Shown here: piece by piece, positions 27,117 through 36,467 of the stretch
Layout of the letters: every line of letters begins with the position of its first letter
Position numbering within the stretch: position 1 is the stretch's first letter
Assembly: GCA_902788785.1 (NCBI GenBank)
Contig: CADALT010000002.1
Coordinates: 88,668 to 152,667, forward strand
Length of the DNA stretch: 64,000 nt
DNA from: an uncultured Ruminococcus sp.
Lineage (GTDB): Bacteria > Bacillota > Clostridia > Oscillospirales > Ruminococcaceae
Reading direction: 5' to 3'
Translations under genes and position numbers: made by a program
The notes under the pieces: generated by a model
What the model was told of the DNA's origin: nothing
What the model saw: only the letters and a program-made list of their open reading frames with translations
The model's database searches: none

Positions 27117-30086
27117 ATGAGCAGGATATTCGATCTTGGCATAGATGTCGGTTCGACAACGGTCAAGACAGTTATCGCCGAGGACGGCGGTATTTTATAT
27201 AATAAGTATGAAAGACATTTTTCCAGAGTGCGTGAGACTGTGGCTGAACAGTTAAGGCTTATCCGTGAACAGTATCCGGAGGATAAGTTCAGGCTGGCTA
27301 TAACGGGTTCGGCAGGACTGGGCATTGCCGAGGCTTGCGGCATACCCTTCGTGCAGGAAGTGTTCTCGGCTTTTGTGGCTGTCAACAAGACATATCCCGA
27401 TGCGGATGTGGTCATCGAACTGGGCGGTGAGGACGCAAAGATAATCTTCCTCACAGGCGGTGTCGAGCAGAGAATGAACGGTTCCTGCGCAGGCGGTACA
27501 GGCGCTTTCATTGACCAGATGGCAGGACTGCTGGGCGTATCTCCCGATGAGATGAACGACCTGGCGCTCAAGGCAGAAAAGACATATCCGATAGCTTCCA
27601 GATGCGGCGTTTTCGCTAAGTCCGATATACAGCCGCTGCTCAATCAGGGCGCTAAGAAAGAGGATATCTCCGCTTCGATCTTCCAGGCTGTGGTGGATCA
27701 GACCATATCGGGTCTGGCACAGGGCAGGAAGATAGCAGGCAAGGTGCTGTTCCTGGGCGGACCTCTCACATACCTGAGCGCTTTGAGGGAAACTTTCAAG
27801 AAGACCCTCGAGCTGGCAGACGACAAGGCGATACTCCCCGAGAAGTCCTCGTGCTATATCGCTTACGGTGCAGCTCTCCATGCGCATGACCTCTCCGAGG
27901 AAATGACCATAGATGAGGCGCTTTGCAAGATCGAGAACGCTAAGACAAGCGACAATATCGTGGTGGGCAGAAGGCTCTTTGAAGATCAGGACGAGTATGC
28001 GAAATTCATCGACCGCCACAAGAAGTCCGACCTGAAATACGAGGATATAGTGACATATAAAGGCGACGCATATCTGGGTATAGATGCAGGCTCGACCACC
28101 ACAAAGCTGGTGCTCATAACCCCCGAGGGCAGACTGCTGTATCAGCACTACTGCTCAAATCAGGGACAGCCGCTGGATATAATCGCTTCAAAGCTGAAAG
28201 ACATCTACAGGCTTTCGGGCGGCAAGATAAATATCAAGGCTTCTGCGGTAACAGGCTATGGCGAGGAACTTATAAAAGCAGGTCTCGGCGTGGACTACGG
28301 TATAGTTGAGACTGTGGCGCATTATAAGGCTGCGGCTTATTTCTGCCCCGAGGTCGATTTCATCATAGATATAGGCGGACAGGATATCAAGTGCTTTAAG
28401 ATAAAGAACAATGCCATCGACAGCATAATGCTCAACGAGGCTTGTTCTTCGGGCTGCGGCTCGTTCATACAGACATTCGCACAGGCTATGGGCTATGATA
28501 TTGCAAGCTTTGCACAGCTGGGACTTTTCGCTAAAGCCCCTGTTGAACTGGGTTCAAGATGTACGGTGTTCATGAATTCCTCCGTCAAGCAGGCTCAGAA
28601 GGACGGTGCGACAGTTGAGGATATTTCCGCAGGACTTTCAGCCTCCATCATCAAAAATGCGGTGTATAAGGTAATAAGAGCAAAGTCTGTTGATGAACTG
28701 GGTACCAACATCGTGGTACAGGGCGGTACTTTCCTGAACGATGCGGTGCTGCGTTCATTCGAGCAGGAACTTGGCAGAAATGTTATCAGACCCGCCATAG
28801 CAGGACTTATGGGTGCGCTGGGCTGTGCGCTGTTTGCCAAGGAAAAGTGCGCAGGTACAGCAAAGACATCTTCACTCATATCTGCCGAGGCGCTGGAAGA
28901 ATTCAGCTATACCTCAAAGGCGATACAGTGCGGCGGCTGCGGCGCACACTGCAACCTTACCGTTATACGTTTCGGTGACGGACACCGTTTTATCTCGGGC
29001 AACCGCTGTGAGAAAGGCGCAGGTATCAAGATAACCGACCGCACCGAGAATATGATAGAGTATAAGTATGATTACATAAAGGGGCTGGGTGATAAGCGTC
29101 CCAAGACCACGCCTATAGCTAAGGTGGGGCTGCCGCTGGCACTTTCTTACTATGACCTGATGCCTTTCTTTACACAGCTTTTCACCGACCTGGGATTTGA
29201 TGTGGTGCTGTCGGAAGAGTCCACAAGGGAGACCTACTATAAGGGTCAGCAGACCATACCTTCGGATACTGTCTGCTATCCTGCAAAGCTCACACACGGT
29301 CATATCGAGAGTTTGCTTGAAAAGGGCGCAGACTTCATATTCTACCCCTGCATGAGCTATAATATAGACGAGGGCGGTTCTGATAACCATTATAACTGTC
29401 CCGTGGTGGCTTATTATCCCGAGCTTCTTAAAGCCAACAATGATAAGCTCAACGAGAAGAATTTCATTGCACCTTATATCGACCTGAATAACAAGACCCA
29501 CGTTGCAAAGGCAATGGCAAGGGCACTGGGTGATTATAATATCACCGCCAAGCAGGTGCTGGCTCTTCTGAACCGTGCTTACTCCGCACAGATGAATTAC
29601 CGCCGTGATATAAAGGCAAAGGCGCAGGAGATAATCAGGGAGGCAAGGCGCAAGGGTCAGAAGATAATCGTAGTGGCAGGCAGACCCTATCACATCGACC
29701 CCGAGATAAACCACGGCATACATAAGCTCATAGCATCGCTGGGCTTTGCGGTCATCACCGAGGACAGCGTGGCAGGACTGGTGGAAACACCTGCGCTTGA
29801 CGTGCTCAATCAGTGGACCTACCATTCAAGGCTTTACCGTGCGGCAAGATATGTCTGCGAGAACGATGATATGCAGCTTGTACAGCTGGTAAGCTTCGGC
29901 TGCGGTATCGACGCTGTTACCACAGATGAGGTCAGGGCGATACTGGAGGAGCAGGGTAAGCTCTATACACAGCTTAAAATTGACGAGATAACCAACCTGG
30001 GTGCTGCCAAGATAAGACTGCGTTCGCTGGCTGCGGCACTGGAGGAGAAGGACGCACAGCGTGAGGCAAAACGCTTACACGCCTGA
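27117..30086 (+). CDS. Acyl-CoA dehydratase activase, double ASKHA domain plus DUF2229
   Basis: 989 residues. Two BadF/HgdC-type ATPase domains in tandem: residues about 3-265 (GIDVGSTTVKTV, SCAGGTGAFIDQMA, GGPL) and about 317-580 (GIDAGSTTTKLV, SSGCGSFIQTFAQAMG). The Cys in SCAGGTG and SSGCG are the bridging [4Fe-4S] ligands of archerases. A Cys motif (CGGCGAHC) follows near 605, then a DUF2229 domain (about 665-900) with IPSDTVCYPAKLTHGH. Archerases drive ATP-dependent one-electron transfer to 2-hydroxyacyl-CoA dehydratases. I use the ATG at 27117 (GGAGG seven bases upstream). The next gene encodes the dehydratase-like partner. No acyl-CoA substrate is indicated. Confidence 0.88.
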   Translation: MSRIFDLGIDVGSTTVKTVIAEDGGILYNKYERHFSRVRETVAEQLRLIREQYPEDKFRLAITGSAGLGIAEACGIPFVQEVFSAFVAVNKTYPDADVVIELGGEDAKIIFLTGGVEQRMNGSCAGGTGAFIDQMAGLLGVSPDEMNDLALKAEKTYPIASRCGVFAKSDIQPLLNQGAKKEDISASIFQAVVDQTISGLAQGRKIAGKVLFLGGPLTYLSALRETFKKTLELADDKAILPEKSSCYIAYGAALHAHDLSEEMTIDEALCKIENAKTSDNIVVGRRLFEDQDEYAKFIDRHKKSDLKYEDIVTYKGDAYLGIDAGSTTTKLVLITPEGRLLYQHYCSNQGQPLDIIASKLKDIYRLSGGKINIKASAVTGYGEELIKAGLGVDYGIVETVAHYKAAAYFCPEVDFIIDIGGQDIKCFKIKNNAIDSIMLNEACSSGCGSFIQTFAQAMGYDIASFAQLGLFAKAPVELGSRCTVFMNSSVKQAQKDGATVEDISAGLSASIIKNAVYKVIRAKSVDELGTNIVVQGGTFLNDAVLRSFEQELGRNVIRPAIAGLMGALGCALFAKEKCAGTAKTSSLISAEALEEFSYTSKAIQCGGCGAHCNLTVIRFGDGHRFISGNRCEKGAGIKITDRTENMIEYKYDYIKGLGDKRPKTTPIAKVGLPLALSYYDLMPFFTQLFTDLGFDVVLSEESTRETYYKGQQTIPSDTVCYPAKLTHGHIESLLEKGADFIFYPCMSYNIDEGGSDNHYNCPVVAYYPELLKANNDKLNEKNFIAPYIDLNNKTHVAKAMARALGDYNITAKQVLALLNRAYSAQMNYRRDIKAKAQEIIREARRKGQKIIVVAGRPYHIDPEINHGIHKLIASLGFAVITEDSVAGLVETPALDVLNQWTYHSRLYRAARYVCENDDMQLVQLVSFGCGIDAVTTDEVRAILEEQGKLYTQLKIDEITNLGAAKIRLRSLAAALEEKDAQREAKRLHA

Positions 30087-30114
30087 TTTTCGGGATAGTT
30101 TCGGAGGAATATAA

Positions 30115-31386
30115 ATGTCACAGACTAATAAAAGCAGTATACCGCATTCGGGGTCTGACAGGGTACACAAGTCCTATTTCGATAAGTCTAAAAAGGATCA
30201 GTACACTGTGCTCATACCCGATATGCTGCCTATACATTTCAAGCTGATAATGGCGATATATGAACAGTACGGCTACAAGATGGAGCTGTTGGAGACTTCC
30301 ACAAGAAGCGTTATCGACGAGGGACTCAAAAACGTCCACAATGATACCTGTTATCCTGCGCTGCTGGTAATAGGTCAGTTCATGGACGCACTCAACAGCG
30401 GCAAGTATGATCCCGACCACACCGCACTGCTCATCTCACAGACGGGCGGCGGATGCAGAGCATCGAACTATATCCATCTGCTGAGAAAGGCGCTGTCGAA
30501 CACCTATCCGCAGGTGCCCGTGCTTTCGCTGAACTTCAGCGGACTGGAGAAGGACGCTTCCATCGAGGTAAGCCCCGCCATTGCACTGAAGCTCATCTAT
30601 GCGGTGCTTTACGGCGATATGCTGATGCTTTTGTACAACCAGTGCAAGCCCTATGAGATAGAGGAAAATTCCACTGATGAGCTGCTTGCAAGGTGGCAGG
30701 CAAAGCTTGGCAAGATCTTCCATACTAAGAGGGACTTCATGGCGACGGGCAAATACTATAAGGCTATGCTCAACGATTTTGCGGCACTTCCCAGAACCAA
30801 GGAGAAAAAGCCCAAGGTCGGCATAGTGGGCGAGATATACGTTAAGTATTCGCCGCTGGCTAACAACCACCTGAACGAATTTCTGCTCAGTGAGGGTTGT
30901 GAGCCTAATGTGCCGGGACTGCTGGATTTCGTAATGTACTGCGCATCCGATGCGATAAACGATAAGAAACTCTACGATACGACCACCAAGAAGACCATGC
31001 TTTTCGGCATAGGCTACGATGTGCTGTATAAGTTCCAGAAACAGCAGATCAAGCTGATAAAAGAACATGGCGTGTTCCAGCCGCCCCACGATTTCGAGCA
31101 CCTGAGAGATTGTGCTGACAAGTACATCCATCAGGGCGTAAAGATGGGCGAAGGCTGGCTGATAACCGCAGAAATGGCGGCTCTTGCAGAGACAGGCACG
31201 AAGAACATCATCTGCACACAGCCCTTCGGCTGCCTGCCTAACCATATAGTGGCAAAGGGCAGTGCCCGTGTCATCAAGCAGGCTTATCCCGAGGCGAATA
31301 TAGTTGCCATCGACTATGACCCCGGTGCGACTAAAGTCAATCAGGAGAACCGTATCAAGCTGATGCTGGCAAATGCTGTGCTTTAA
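30115..31386 (+). CDS. 2-hydroxyacyl-CoA dehydratase-like protein (D-component family)
   Basis: 423 residues. HNDTCYPALLVIGQFMDAL near residue 78, SQTGGGCRASNY near 104 and TQPFGCLPNHI near 365 are the conserved Cys stretches of the HgdB/FldBC-like dehydratase fold used in the activase-linked family. It follows the activase gene by 28 bases with TTCGGAGG before the ATG. In many Firmicutes I recall the same segments as the C-terminal third of one protein of about 1,400 residues; 989 + 423 fits that, so this pair looks like the split form. Physiological reaction unknown. Confidence 0.8.
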   Translation: MSQTNKSSIPHSGSDRVHKSYFDKSKKDQYTVLIPDMLPIHFKLIMAIYEQYGYKMELLETSTRSVIDEGLKNVHNDTCYPALLVIGQFMDALNSGKYDPDHTALLISQTGGGCRASNYIHLLRKALSNTYPQVPVLSLNFSGLEKDASIEVSPAIALKLIYAVLYGDMLMLLYNQCKPYEIEENSTDELLARWQAKLGKIFHTKRDFMATGKYYKAMLNDFAALPRTKEKKPKVGIVGEIYVKYSPLANNHLNEFLLSEGCEPNVPGLLDFVMYCASDAINDKKLYDTTTKKTMLFGIGYDVLYKFQKQQIKLIKEHGVFQPPHDFEHLRDCADKYIHQGVKMGEGWLITAEMAALAETGTKNIICTQPFGCLPNHIVAKGSARVIKQAYPEANIVAIDYDPGATKVNQENRIKLMLANAVL

Positions 31387-31395
31387 GAATATCAG

Positions 31396-31427
31396 GACGG
31401 ATAGCAACTGCGCTGTCCGTCTTTTTT
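31396..31427 (+). terminator. Terminator after the dehydratase-like gene
   Basis: GACGGATAGC / GCTGTCCGTC stem with one G-T pair and a run of six T. Confidence 0.92.
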
Positions 31428-31449
31428 ATGGGAAATATTTCCTGCACAC

Positions 31450-31478
31450 TTGAAAATTTATGGCGCATGGTGTATAAT
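31450..31478 (+). promoter_or_regulatory. Promoter of the lipoprotein gene
   Basis: TTGAAA (31450-31455), 17 bases, TATAAT (31473-31478). Confidence 0.82.
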
Positions 31479-31536
31479 ATATTATCGATAGAATGCGATG
31501 TTGATAGCTGAGAAGAGACTAGCGTGGAGGTATGCC

Positions 31537-31965
31537 ATGATGAAAATGATATTTCTGACAGCAGCGGTGATGCTGTGTCTGGTATCCTGCGGTGCAGAGG
31601 TCGAAAACAACAGCCTGCCATCGTCGCAGGTACAGAGTTCTGCCGATGTGGAAAGTCTCAGGGAAAAGTATCCCGAGTATTTTGAACTTGGCGATTTCAA
31701 GGGTATAGAGGTCTATGTTTGGCAGATGGCGGAGGACTCTTATCAATGCGGACTTATGAGCGGTACCAACCGCAACAAGACAGAGGAAGAGATAACGGCA
31801 TTGGCGCAAAAGCCGCTGACCGTAGATGAAGCTAAGCTGATACTGGACGAGCTGGGCGTAAAAGGCAGCGACATCATCGTTATTCCCGTGATACAGCCGT
31901 ATTCAAGCTATCATTATGAGATAGACGATGAGTACCGGGAACGGGTGGAAAAATTATTTAAATAG
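31537..31965 (+). CDS. Small putative lipoprotein, unknown function
   Basis: 142 residues. Signal peptide with lipobox LVSC near residue 18, so probably a lipid-anchored surface protein. The mature part is acidic and short, with no recognised domain. The ATG at 31537 has GGAGG six bases upstream; an earlier in-frame start at 31498 lacks one. The next gene starts 14 bases after the stop and is probably co-transcribed. Confidence 0.68.
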   Translation: MMKMIFLTAAVMLCLVSCGAEVENNSLPSSQVQSSADVESLREKYPEYFELGDFKGIEVYVWQMAEDSYQCGLMSGTNRNKTEEEITALAQKPLTVDEAKLILDELGVKGSDIIVIPVIQPYSSYHYEIDDEYRERVEKLFK

Positions 31966-31978
31966 TACAGGAGTTTTT

Positions 31979-33190
31979 ATGGGAAGATCACTAACATCAA
32001 ATCACATTTTTAATGCGGAAAAGCTTACAAAAGCGCAGTTCAAGAAGAAGTTCACGGACATGATGAAGGCTAAGGGCTACACTACTGCAAAAGCGGACGA
32101 TGGCGAGCTTTGCTATGCTTTAGCTTTTTCGGGGGATAGAAGCTGGGTAACAGTGCTGACGGAAGAAAGCACTGACAAACGCAAAGAGGCTGCCGGGCTT
32201 GCTAAGAACCTCGGTTTGCAGGTGTTAAGCGTGGAACTTGTGGACAGCGATTTTGCGGAACTTACGCTTTATGAAAAATCAGGCGCAGCGGCTGACACTA
32301 TGTTTTTAGGAGAACCTTATTTCGAGGAGTACCCCGAACCCTCGCCGTTAAAATGGCAGACTTTGCTGAACATCGACTGGGCGAAAGTCGAGGAAATTCA
32401 GTCAAAAGATCACACTTTTGCAGATGATGCACTGTGCGAATTCGGTGAAGTCATCGGGTGTGAGAATATGCTGTTGGAATTTGACGGTGCTGACGATGGT
32501 GCAGTCAGGTTGTATTTCAAGAAAGCCGGAGAGAAAAAGCTTACATATAAAACAGCGTACAATAAAGTTTTCAGCGAAGTTCTTGAACCGCTTGGCTTTG
32601 TGAAAACCAAAACATCACTTCTTTACATGAGATCAAGGGGTGATATCATAGATCTTATTAAGATTGAGGAAGAAAGAAAAGATGCGTTTCTTTCAGGAGA
32701 AGATACAAAGCTAAATAGGCATATCGATGTTTGCTTTGTGGCATCAACGCTCTATGAGAGCTCGTTGGAACGTTTTTTCACTTCCGAGAAAAAATCAGGA
32801 TTGTTGGTCGATACAAGGCAGTTCTCTGTGGAAATATACAGAGAAAAAGGAATAAAAGAAAACTTTAAATTTGTATATGATAAAGAAGATCCCGAAACCC
32901 TGAAAACAGCCGTTGAACAGTCGGTAGATTACATACTGAAATATGTGATACCTGTTTTTGATGAGATTGTTGATCTTAATTCTTTTCTTGAATTTGCACG
33001 TAAGTATATGTATTCGGGAGATCGTCTTCCATTATATGTAAAACTGAATATAAGGGCTAGAATCTCGGACTATTATACTCAAAAGCTAAAAGAAATAGAT
33101 GAAGATGAGGAAAAACTCAAGGAAATCCTGAAAATGACTGATGAGATTATAAAGAAAAACAAAGAGTATCTTAAAAGTATAACTCGATAA
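31979..33190 (+). CDS. Two-part protein; C-terminal half resembles DUF4304-like domains
   Basis: 403 residues, not firmly identified. Residues about 1-110 form a small alpha/beta part (LTKAQFKKKFTDMMKAKGY...SWVTVLTEES). From about 185, FSEVLEPLGFVKTKTSLLYMRS...IIDLIKIE resembles the start of DUF4304-type domains, often found among toxin-immunity proteins. The last 200 codons are visibly more AT-rich than the first, which suggests a join of two histories. AGGAG lies before the ATG at 31979. No toxin gene is seen beside it. Function is a guess only. Confidence 0.6.
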   Translation: MGRSLTSNHIFNAEKLTKAQFKKKFTDMMKAKGYTTAKADDGELCYALAFSGDRSWVTVLTEESTDKRKEAAGLAKNLGLQVLSVELVDSDFAELTLYEKSGAAADTMFLGEPYFEEYPEPSPLKWQTLLNIDWAKVEEIQSKDHTFADDALCEFGEVIGCENMLLEFDGADDGAVRLYFKKAGEKKLTYKTAYNKVFSEVLEPLGFVKTKTSLLYMRSRGDIIDLIKIEEERKDAFLSGEDTKLNRHIDVCFVASTLYESSLERFFTSEKKSGLLVDTRQFSVEIYREKGIKENFKFVYDKEDPETLKTAVEQSVDYILKYVIPVFDEIVDLNSFLEFARKYMYSGDRLPLYVKLNIRARISDYYTQKLKEIDEDEEKLKEILKMTDEIIKKNKEYLKSITR

Positions 33191-33201
33191 GGAGGATAAT
33201 C

Positions 33202-33738
33202 ATGGAATTTAAAACACTTACAGAGGCAAGAAGAAGCGTGCGCAAGTACGCTGACAAGCAGGTGACAAGGGAACAGGTGGAGGAGCTGATAAAGGCGGCA
33301 CAGGAAGCGCCCTCGTGGAAAAATCAGCAGACCTCACGCTATTACTGCGTGCTTGATAAGGATATGTGCGCTAAAGTCAGGGAGAACTGCCTGCCCGAGT
33401 TCAATCAGAAACGCTCGGAGAATGCGGCGCTCATCGTGACAACATTTGAGAAGGACAACGTGGGATTTGACGATAAGGGTCAGCCTATAAACGAGCTGGG
33501 CAACGGCTGGGGCTGCTACGACCTGGGCTTGCAGAACGCATATTTCATGCTCAAAGCCAAGGAAATAGGGCTCGATACGCTGGTGATGGGCATACGTGAC
33601 GCAGACAAGCTGAGGGAAATGCTCAATATCCCCGATACGGAGACCGTTGGCGCAGTGCTGGCGCTGGGCTATGGCGATGAAAGCCCTAAAAAGCCTAACA
33701 GAAAGTCTCTGGAAGAAATAGCGCATTTTGATTTTTAA
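33202..33738 (+). CDS. Nitroreductase family protein
   Basis: 178 residues. Flavin-binding nitroreductase fold: EARRSVRKYADKQVTREQVEELIKAAQEAPSWKNQQ at the start (FMN phosphate contacts by R and S), then WGCYDLGLQNAYFMLKAKEIGLDT and a C-terminal GYGDESPKKP. FMN-dependent NAD(P)H oxidoreductase; the substrate cannot be told. AAGGAGG precedes the ATG, 11 bases after the upstream stop; a terminator follows. Confidence 0.9.
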   Translation: MEFKTLTEARRSVRKYADKQVTREQVEELIKAAQEAPSWKNQQTSRYYCVLDKDMCAKVRENCLPEFNQKRSENAALIVTTFEKDNVGFDDKGQPINELGNGWGCYDLGLQNAYFMLKAKEIGLDTLVMGIRDADKLREMLNIPDTETVGAVLALGYGDESPKKPNRKSLEEIAHFDF

Positions 33739-33752
33739 ACTATAATGAAATT

Positions 33753-33795
33753 CTCCGAGTGAAAGTTACGAAACTGCGCTCGGAGCTTTCTTTTA
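33753..33795 (+). terminator. Terminator after the nitroreductase gene
   Basis: CTCCGAGTG / CGCTCGGAG nine-pair stem, tail CTTTCTTTTATACTT. Confidence 0.82.
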
Positions 33796-33825
33796 TACTT
33801 TAAAATGAAAAAAAGGTGAAAATCC

Positions 33826-33854
33826 TTGCATTGACGGGGAGTCTGTGGTATAAT
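33826..33854 (+). promoter_or_regulatory. Promoter of the wall-repeat gene
   Basis: TTGCAT (33826-33831), 17 bases, TATAAT (33849-33854). Confidence 0.82.
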
Positions 33855-33887
33855 TAAGATTATGCTAAAAGGAAAGGACAAGTTGTA

Positions 33888-36047
33888 ATGAGGACCAAGG
33901 GAATGGGCAGAATGAAAAAAAGATATGTCCCCGACCGCACTATCAGGATCGCAAGAGAACGCTCGGCTAAAAATACACTGGCAGCTTTCATTTGTACTGC
34001 CGTGGTGGGCGCAGGCTTCTCGGGCTATCTCTATTATCAGTCTTACTATGCCGCAGGCTGGCATACCCACGCTGATGGTACTTATTATATATCTAAGGAA
34101 ACAGGCGAGAAAGTCACGGGCTATCAGATGATAGACAATATGTGCTATCTCTTTGATGATAAGGGCTATATACTTCCGCCGGGCTGGCAGGACTTCCGTG
34201 GCGACACTTATTATCTGGGCAAAAACGGCGTTATACAGAGAGGTACCATCGAGGTCGATGGTGAAAAGTATTATTTCTCCACCGAGTCGGGCGTGTTCAG
34301 GAAAGGACTCGTCAGGATAAACGGCGATGAGTATTATTTCGATGACCACGGCTTCCCGGGCTCGGGCTTTTCGGGAAATTCATATTTCGATGAGAACGGC
34401 AAGCAGTACCGTGGCTGGGTCGAAGTGGGCGGCAAGCAGTATTATTTCAAGAATGACGGCACCATGGCAGTAGGATTTCTGGAAATAGAGAATAAGGTCT
34501 ATTACTTCGATGACGAGGGCAAAATGATGACCGACTGGCAGGTGATAGGCGGCGAAAGATATATGTTCTCGGACAGCGGCGTGCTGCATCATGGCTGGAT
34601 AGAACGTGACGGCAAGTATTATTATGCCGATGAAAAAACAGGTATGTGCGCCCGTGGCTTCAAGGAGATAGAGGGCAAGACCTACTATTTCGATGATAAG
34701 GGCGAGATGGTAAGGCGCTGGCGTGAGATCAAGGGTCAGCTTTACCATTTTCAGGATGACGGCGTGATGGATACAGGTTGGTACGAGGACGGTCCCGAAA
34801 GATATTATCTGAGAGATACGGGCGAGGCTGCACGAGGCATCACCAAGATAGGCGATGAGATATACGGCTTCGATAAGGAAGACGGCAGACTTCTCACAGG
34901 CTGGCAGGAGATAGGCAATTCCAGATACTTCTTCGGTTCGGACGGAACGGTGCAAAGCGGCTGGCAGCAGATGGACGGGCTGGATTATTACTTCGACCCC
35001 GAGACCTATGCGGCAGCTTACGGCTGGACAAGCATCGGTGCTGAGTCCTCCGAAACAGTCCAGTTCGCACAGGATATGGAGAAGGGCACCAATTCCGATA
35101 AGTACAAAAAGGGCACTCTGGGCGAGTATCAGATGCAGGCATATAAGCGTCTGGGTGAAGAGGTGCTGGGAAATTATTATTTCTATGATGATAACAGCAT
35201 GGCAACGGGCTGGATAAAGGTGGGCGAATACCGTTTCCACTTCGATGAGGAGACAGGCAAAAAGACCACAGGCTGGGCTACCATTGGCGGCAACAGGTAT
35301 TACTTCGGTGAGACAGGTGCAGCTGCGGTGGGCGAGTTCAAAAACGGCAGCGAGAACTATATGTTCGCAGCGGACGGCGCAATGTCCGAGGGACTTGTCA
35401 AGACCGAGGGTCAGATAAAGTTCCGTGACAAGAATGGCAGCTGGATAAAGGGCGATTTCCACACCGAGGGCGGCAAGACCTACTATTTCGATGAGAGCGG
35501 AAATGCGGCTACGGGCTGGACGACCATTGCAGGCGAAAAATATTATTTCGACGAATACGGTGTCATGGCGAGCGGAATATTCACCGACGGTACAGACACT
35601 TACTATATGGGCAAAAAGGGTCTTGAAACAGGCAAATGGGTCAATGTGGAAACGGGCACTTACTATTTCGGGGCTGACGGCAAGGCTTATACGGGGCTCA
35701 ATAAGGTCGGAAACACGGAGTTCTATTTCCTTGAAAACGGCTTGCTGGCTGAAGGCTGGCTGAATGTCGGCGATAAGAGGTGCTACTACGAGAACGGTGT
35801 GGCGCTGAGAGGACCTGTTTATATTAGCGGAGATTATTTCAATCTGGGCGAAGGCGGATATATCACCGCAGGCTGGGTGAACTGGAGCGGCGAGAGGTAT
35901 TATAACCTTGAGGGCGGCTACATGGCTACAGGCTGGCAGTATATCGACGGCGAGCAGTATTATTTCGACAGCGAAGGCGTTATGCAGTTCGATACGGTCA
36001 TAGACGGTATTGAACTTGGTGCTGACGGGACCGCAATTTATGACTAA
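33888..36047 (+). CDS. Cell-wall/choline-binding-repeat protein with N-terminal membrane anchor
   Basis: 719 residues. A basic N-terminus and one membrane segment (about residues 28-47) are followed by some thirty degenerate repeats of about 20 residues with the pattern G-W-x-x-I-x-G-x-x-Y-Y-F-D-x-x-G-x-M, the CW_binding (PF01473-like) repeat. These beta-solenoids bind wall teichoic polymers or glucans. No catalytic domain is seen, so it probably serves as an adhesin or scaffold. Two gaps in the repeats (about residues 380-435 and 505-520) may be spacers. AAAGGA precedes the ATG. Own promoter and terminator. Confidence 0.9.
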   Translation: MRTKGMGRMKKRYVPDRTIRIARERSAKNTLAAFICTAVVGAGFSGYLYYQSYYAAGWHTHADGTYYISKETGEKVTGYQMIDNMCYLFDDKGYILPPGWQDFRGDTYYLGKNGVIQRGTIEVDGEKYYFSTESGVFRKGLVRINGDEYYFDDHGFPGSGFSGNSYFDENGKQYRGWVEVGGKQYYFKNDGTMAVGFLEIENKVYYFDDEGKMMTDWQVIGGERYMFSDSGVLHHGWIERDGKYYYADEKTGMCARGFKEIEGKTYYFDDKGEMVRRWREIKGQLYHFQDDGVMDTGWYEDGPERYYLRDTGEAARGITKIGDEIYGFDKEDGRLLTGWQEIGNSRYFFGSDGTVQSGWQQMDGLDYYFDPETYAAAYGWTSIGAESSETVQFAQDMEKGTNSDKYKKGTLGEYQMQAYKRLGEEVLGNYYFYDDNSMATGWIKVGEYRFHFDEETGKKTTGWATIGGNRYYFGETGAAAVGEFKNGSENYMFAADGAMSEGLVKTEGQIKFRDKNGSWIKGDFHTEGGKTYYFDESGNAATGWTTIAGEKYYFDEYGVMASGIFTDGTDTYYMGKKGLETGKWVNVETGTYYFGADGKAYTGLNKVGNTEFYFLENGLLAEGWLNVGDKRCYYENGVALRGPVYISGDYFNLGEGGYITAGWVNWSGERYYNLEGGYMATGWQYIDGEQYYFDSEGVMQFDTVIDGIELGADGTAIYD

Positions 36048-36067
36048 AATTATGTTATAAAAATACA

Positions 36068-36098
36068 AAAAAGACCCTTGCTCAGCATGGGTCTTTTT
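36068..36098 (+). terminator. Terminator after the wall-repeat gene
   Basis: AAAAAGACCC / GGGTCTTTTT ten-pair stem (36068-36077 / 36089-36098). Confidence 0.92.
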
Positions 36099-36183
36099 AC
36101 TGTTTGTTCATATATAAATATTAAAGTAGTTAATAAATATAATATTTTTATATATAAACACGAAAGATACAACGTCATAAAAC

Positions 36184-36264
36184 GAAAAAAGCAGCTAAAA
36201 GCTGCTTCTTCGCCAAATCACCTAAACATTCATAATTCGCAAGAAAATCAATACTTTTCTCACC
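36184..36264 (-). ncRNA. Candidate small RNA in the gap before tyrA
   Basis: A consensus minus-strand promoter (36271-36299) would start a transcript near 36264. About 75 bases later it meets a strong terminator: stem AAGCAGCT / AGCTGCTT (36189-36207) followed by six T on the minus strand (36190-36185). No good reading frame lies between; a GTG-started 13-codon frame exists but has no convincing ribosome site. The genes on both sides read the other way. This is an inferred small RNA. Confidence 0.6.
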
Positions 36265-36270
36265 TTCGAT

Positions 36271-36299
36271 ATTATACTACATTATGAAACATTTGTCAA
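36271..36299 (-). promoter_or_regulatory. Minus-strand promoter of the candidate small RNA
   Basis: On the minus strand TTGACA (36299-36294), 17-base spacer, TATAAT (36276-36271): both hexamers perfect. Confidence 0.8.
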
Positions 36300-36375
36300 T
36301 AGTAAAATAAAAATTTTTTTAAAAATTTTGAAATTTATTTTGCAGATATTGGAAGTGTCCATTTTTTGTTACTGC

Positions 36376-36404
36376 TTGACAATTATTGCGGTTGATGATA
36401 TAAT
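36376..36404 (+). promoter_or_regulatory. tyrA promoter
   Basis: TTGACA (36376-36381), 17 bases, TATAAT (36399-36404). Confidence 0.9.
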
Positions 36405-36467
36405 CTATAAGGTATGATGAACGGCTGCGGGCGTTTGTCTATTATGGTTTTTGAAAGGACGAGAGTC

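Noticed and set aside
28914-29825. 303-codon minus-strand frame opposite the activase gene
   Set aside because: Shadow frame, no motif or start signal.
34380-36068. 562-codon minus-strand frame opposite the wall-repeat gene
   Set aside because: A by-product of the repetitive codons; low complexity and no start signal.
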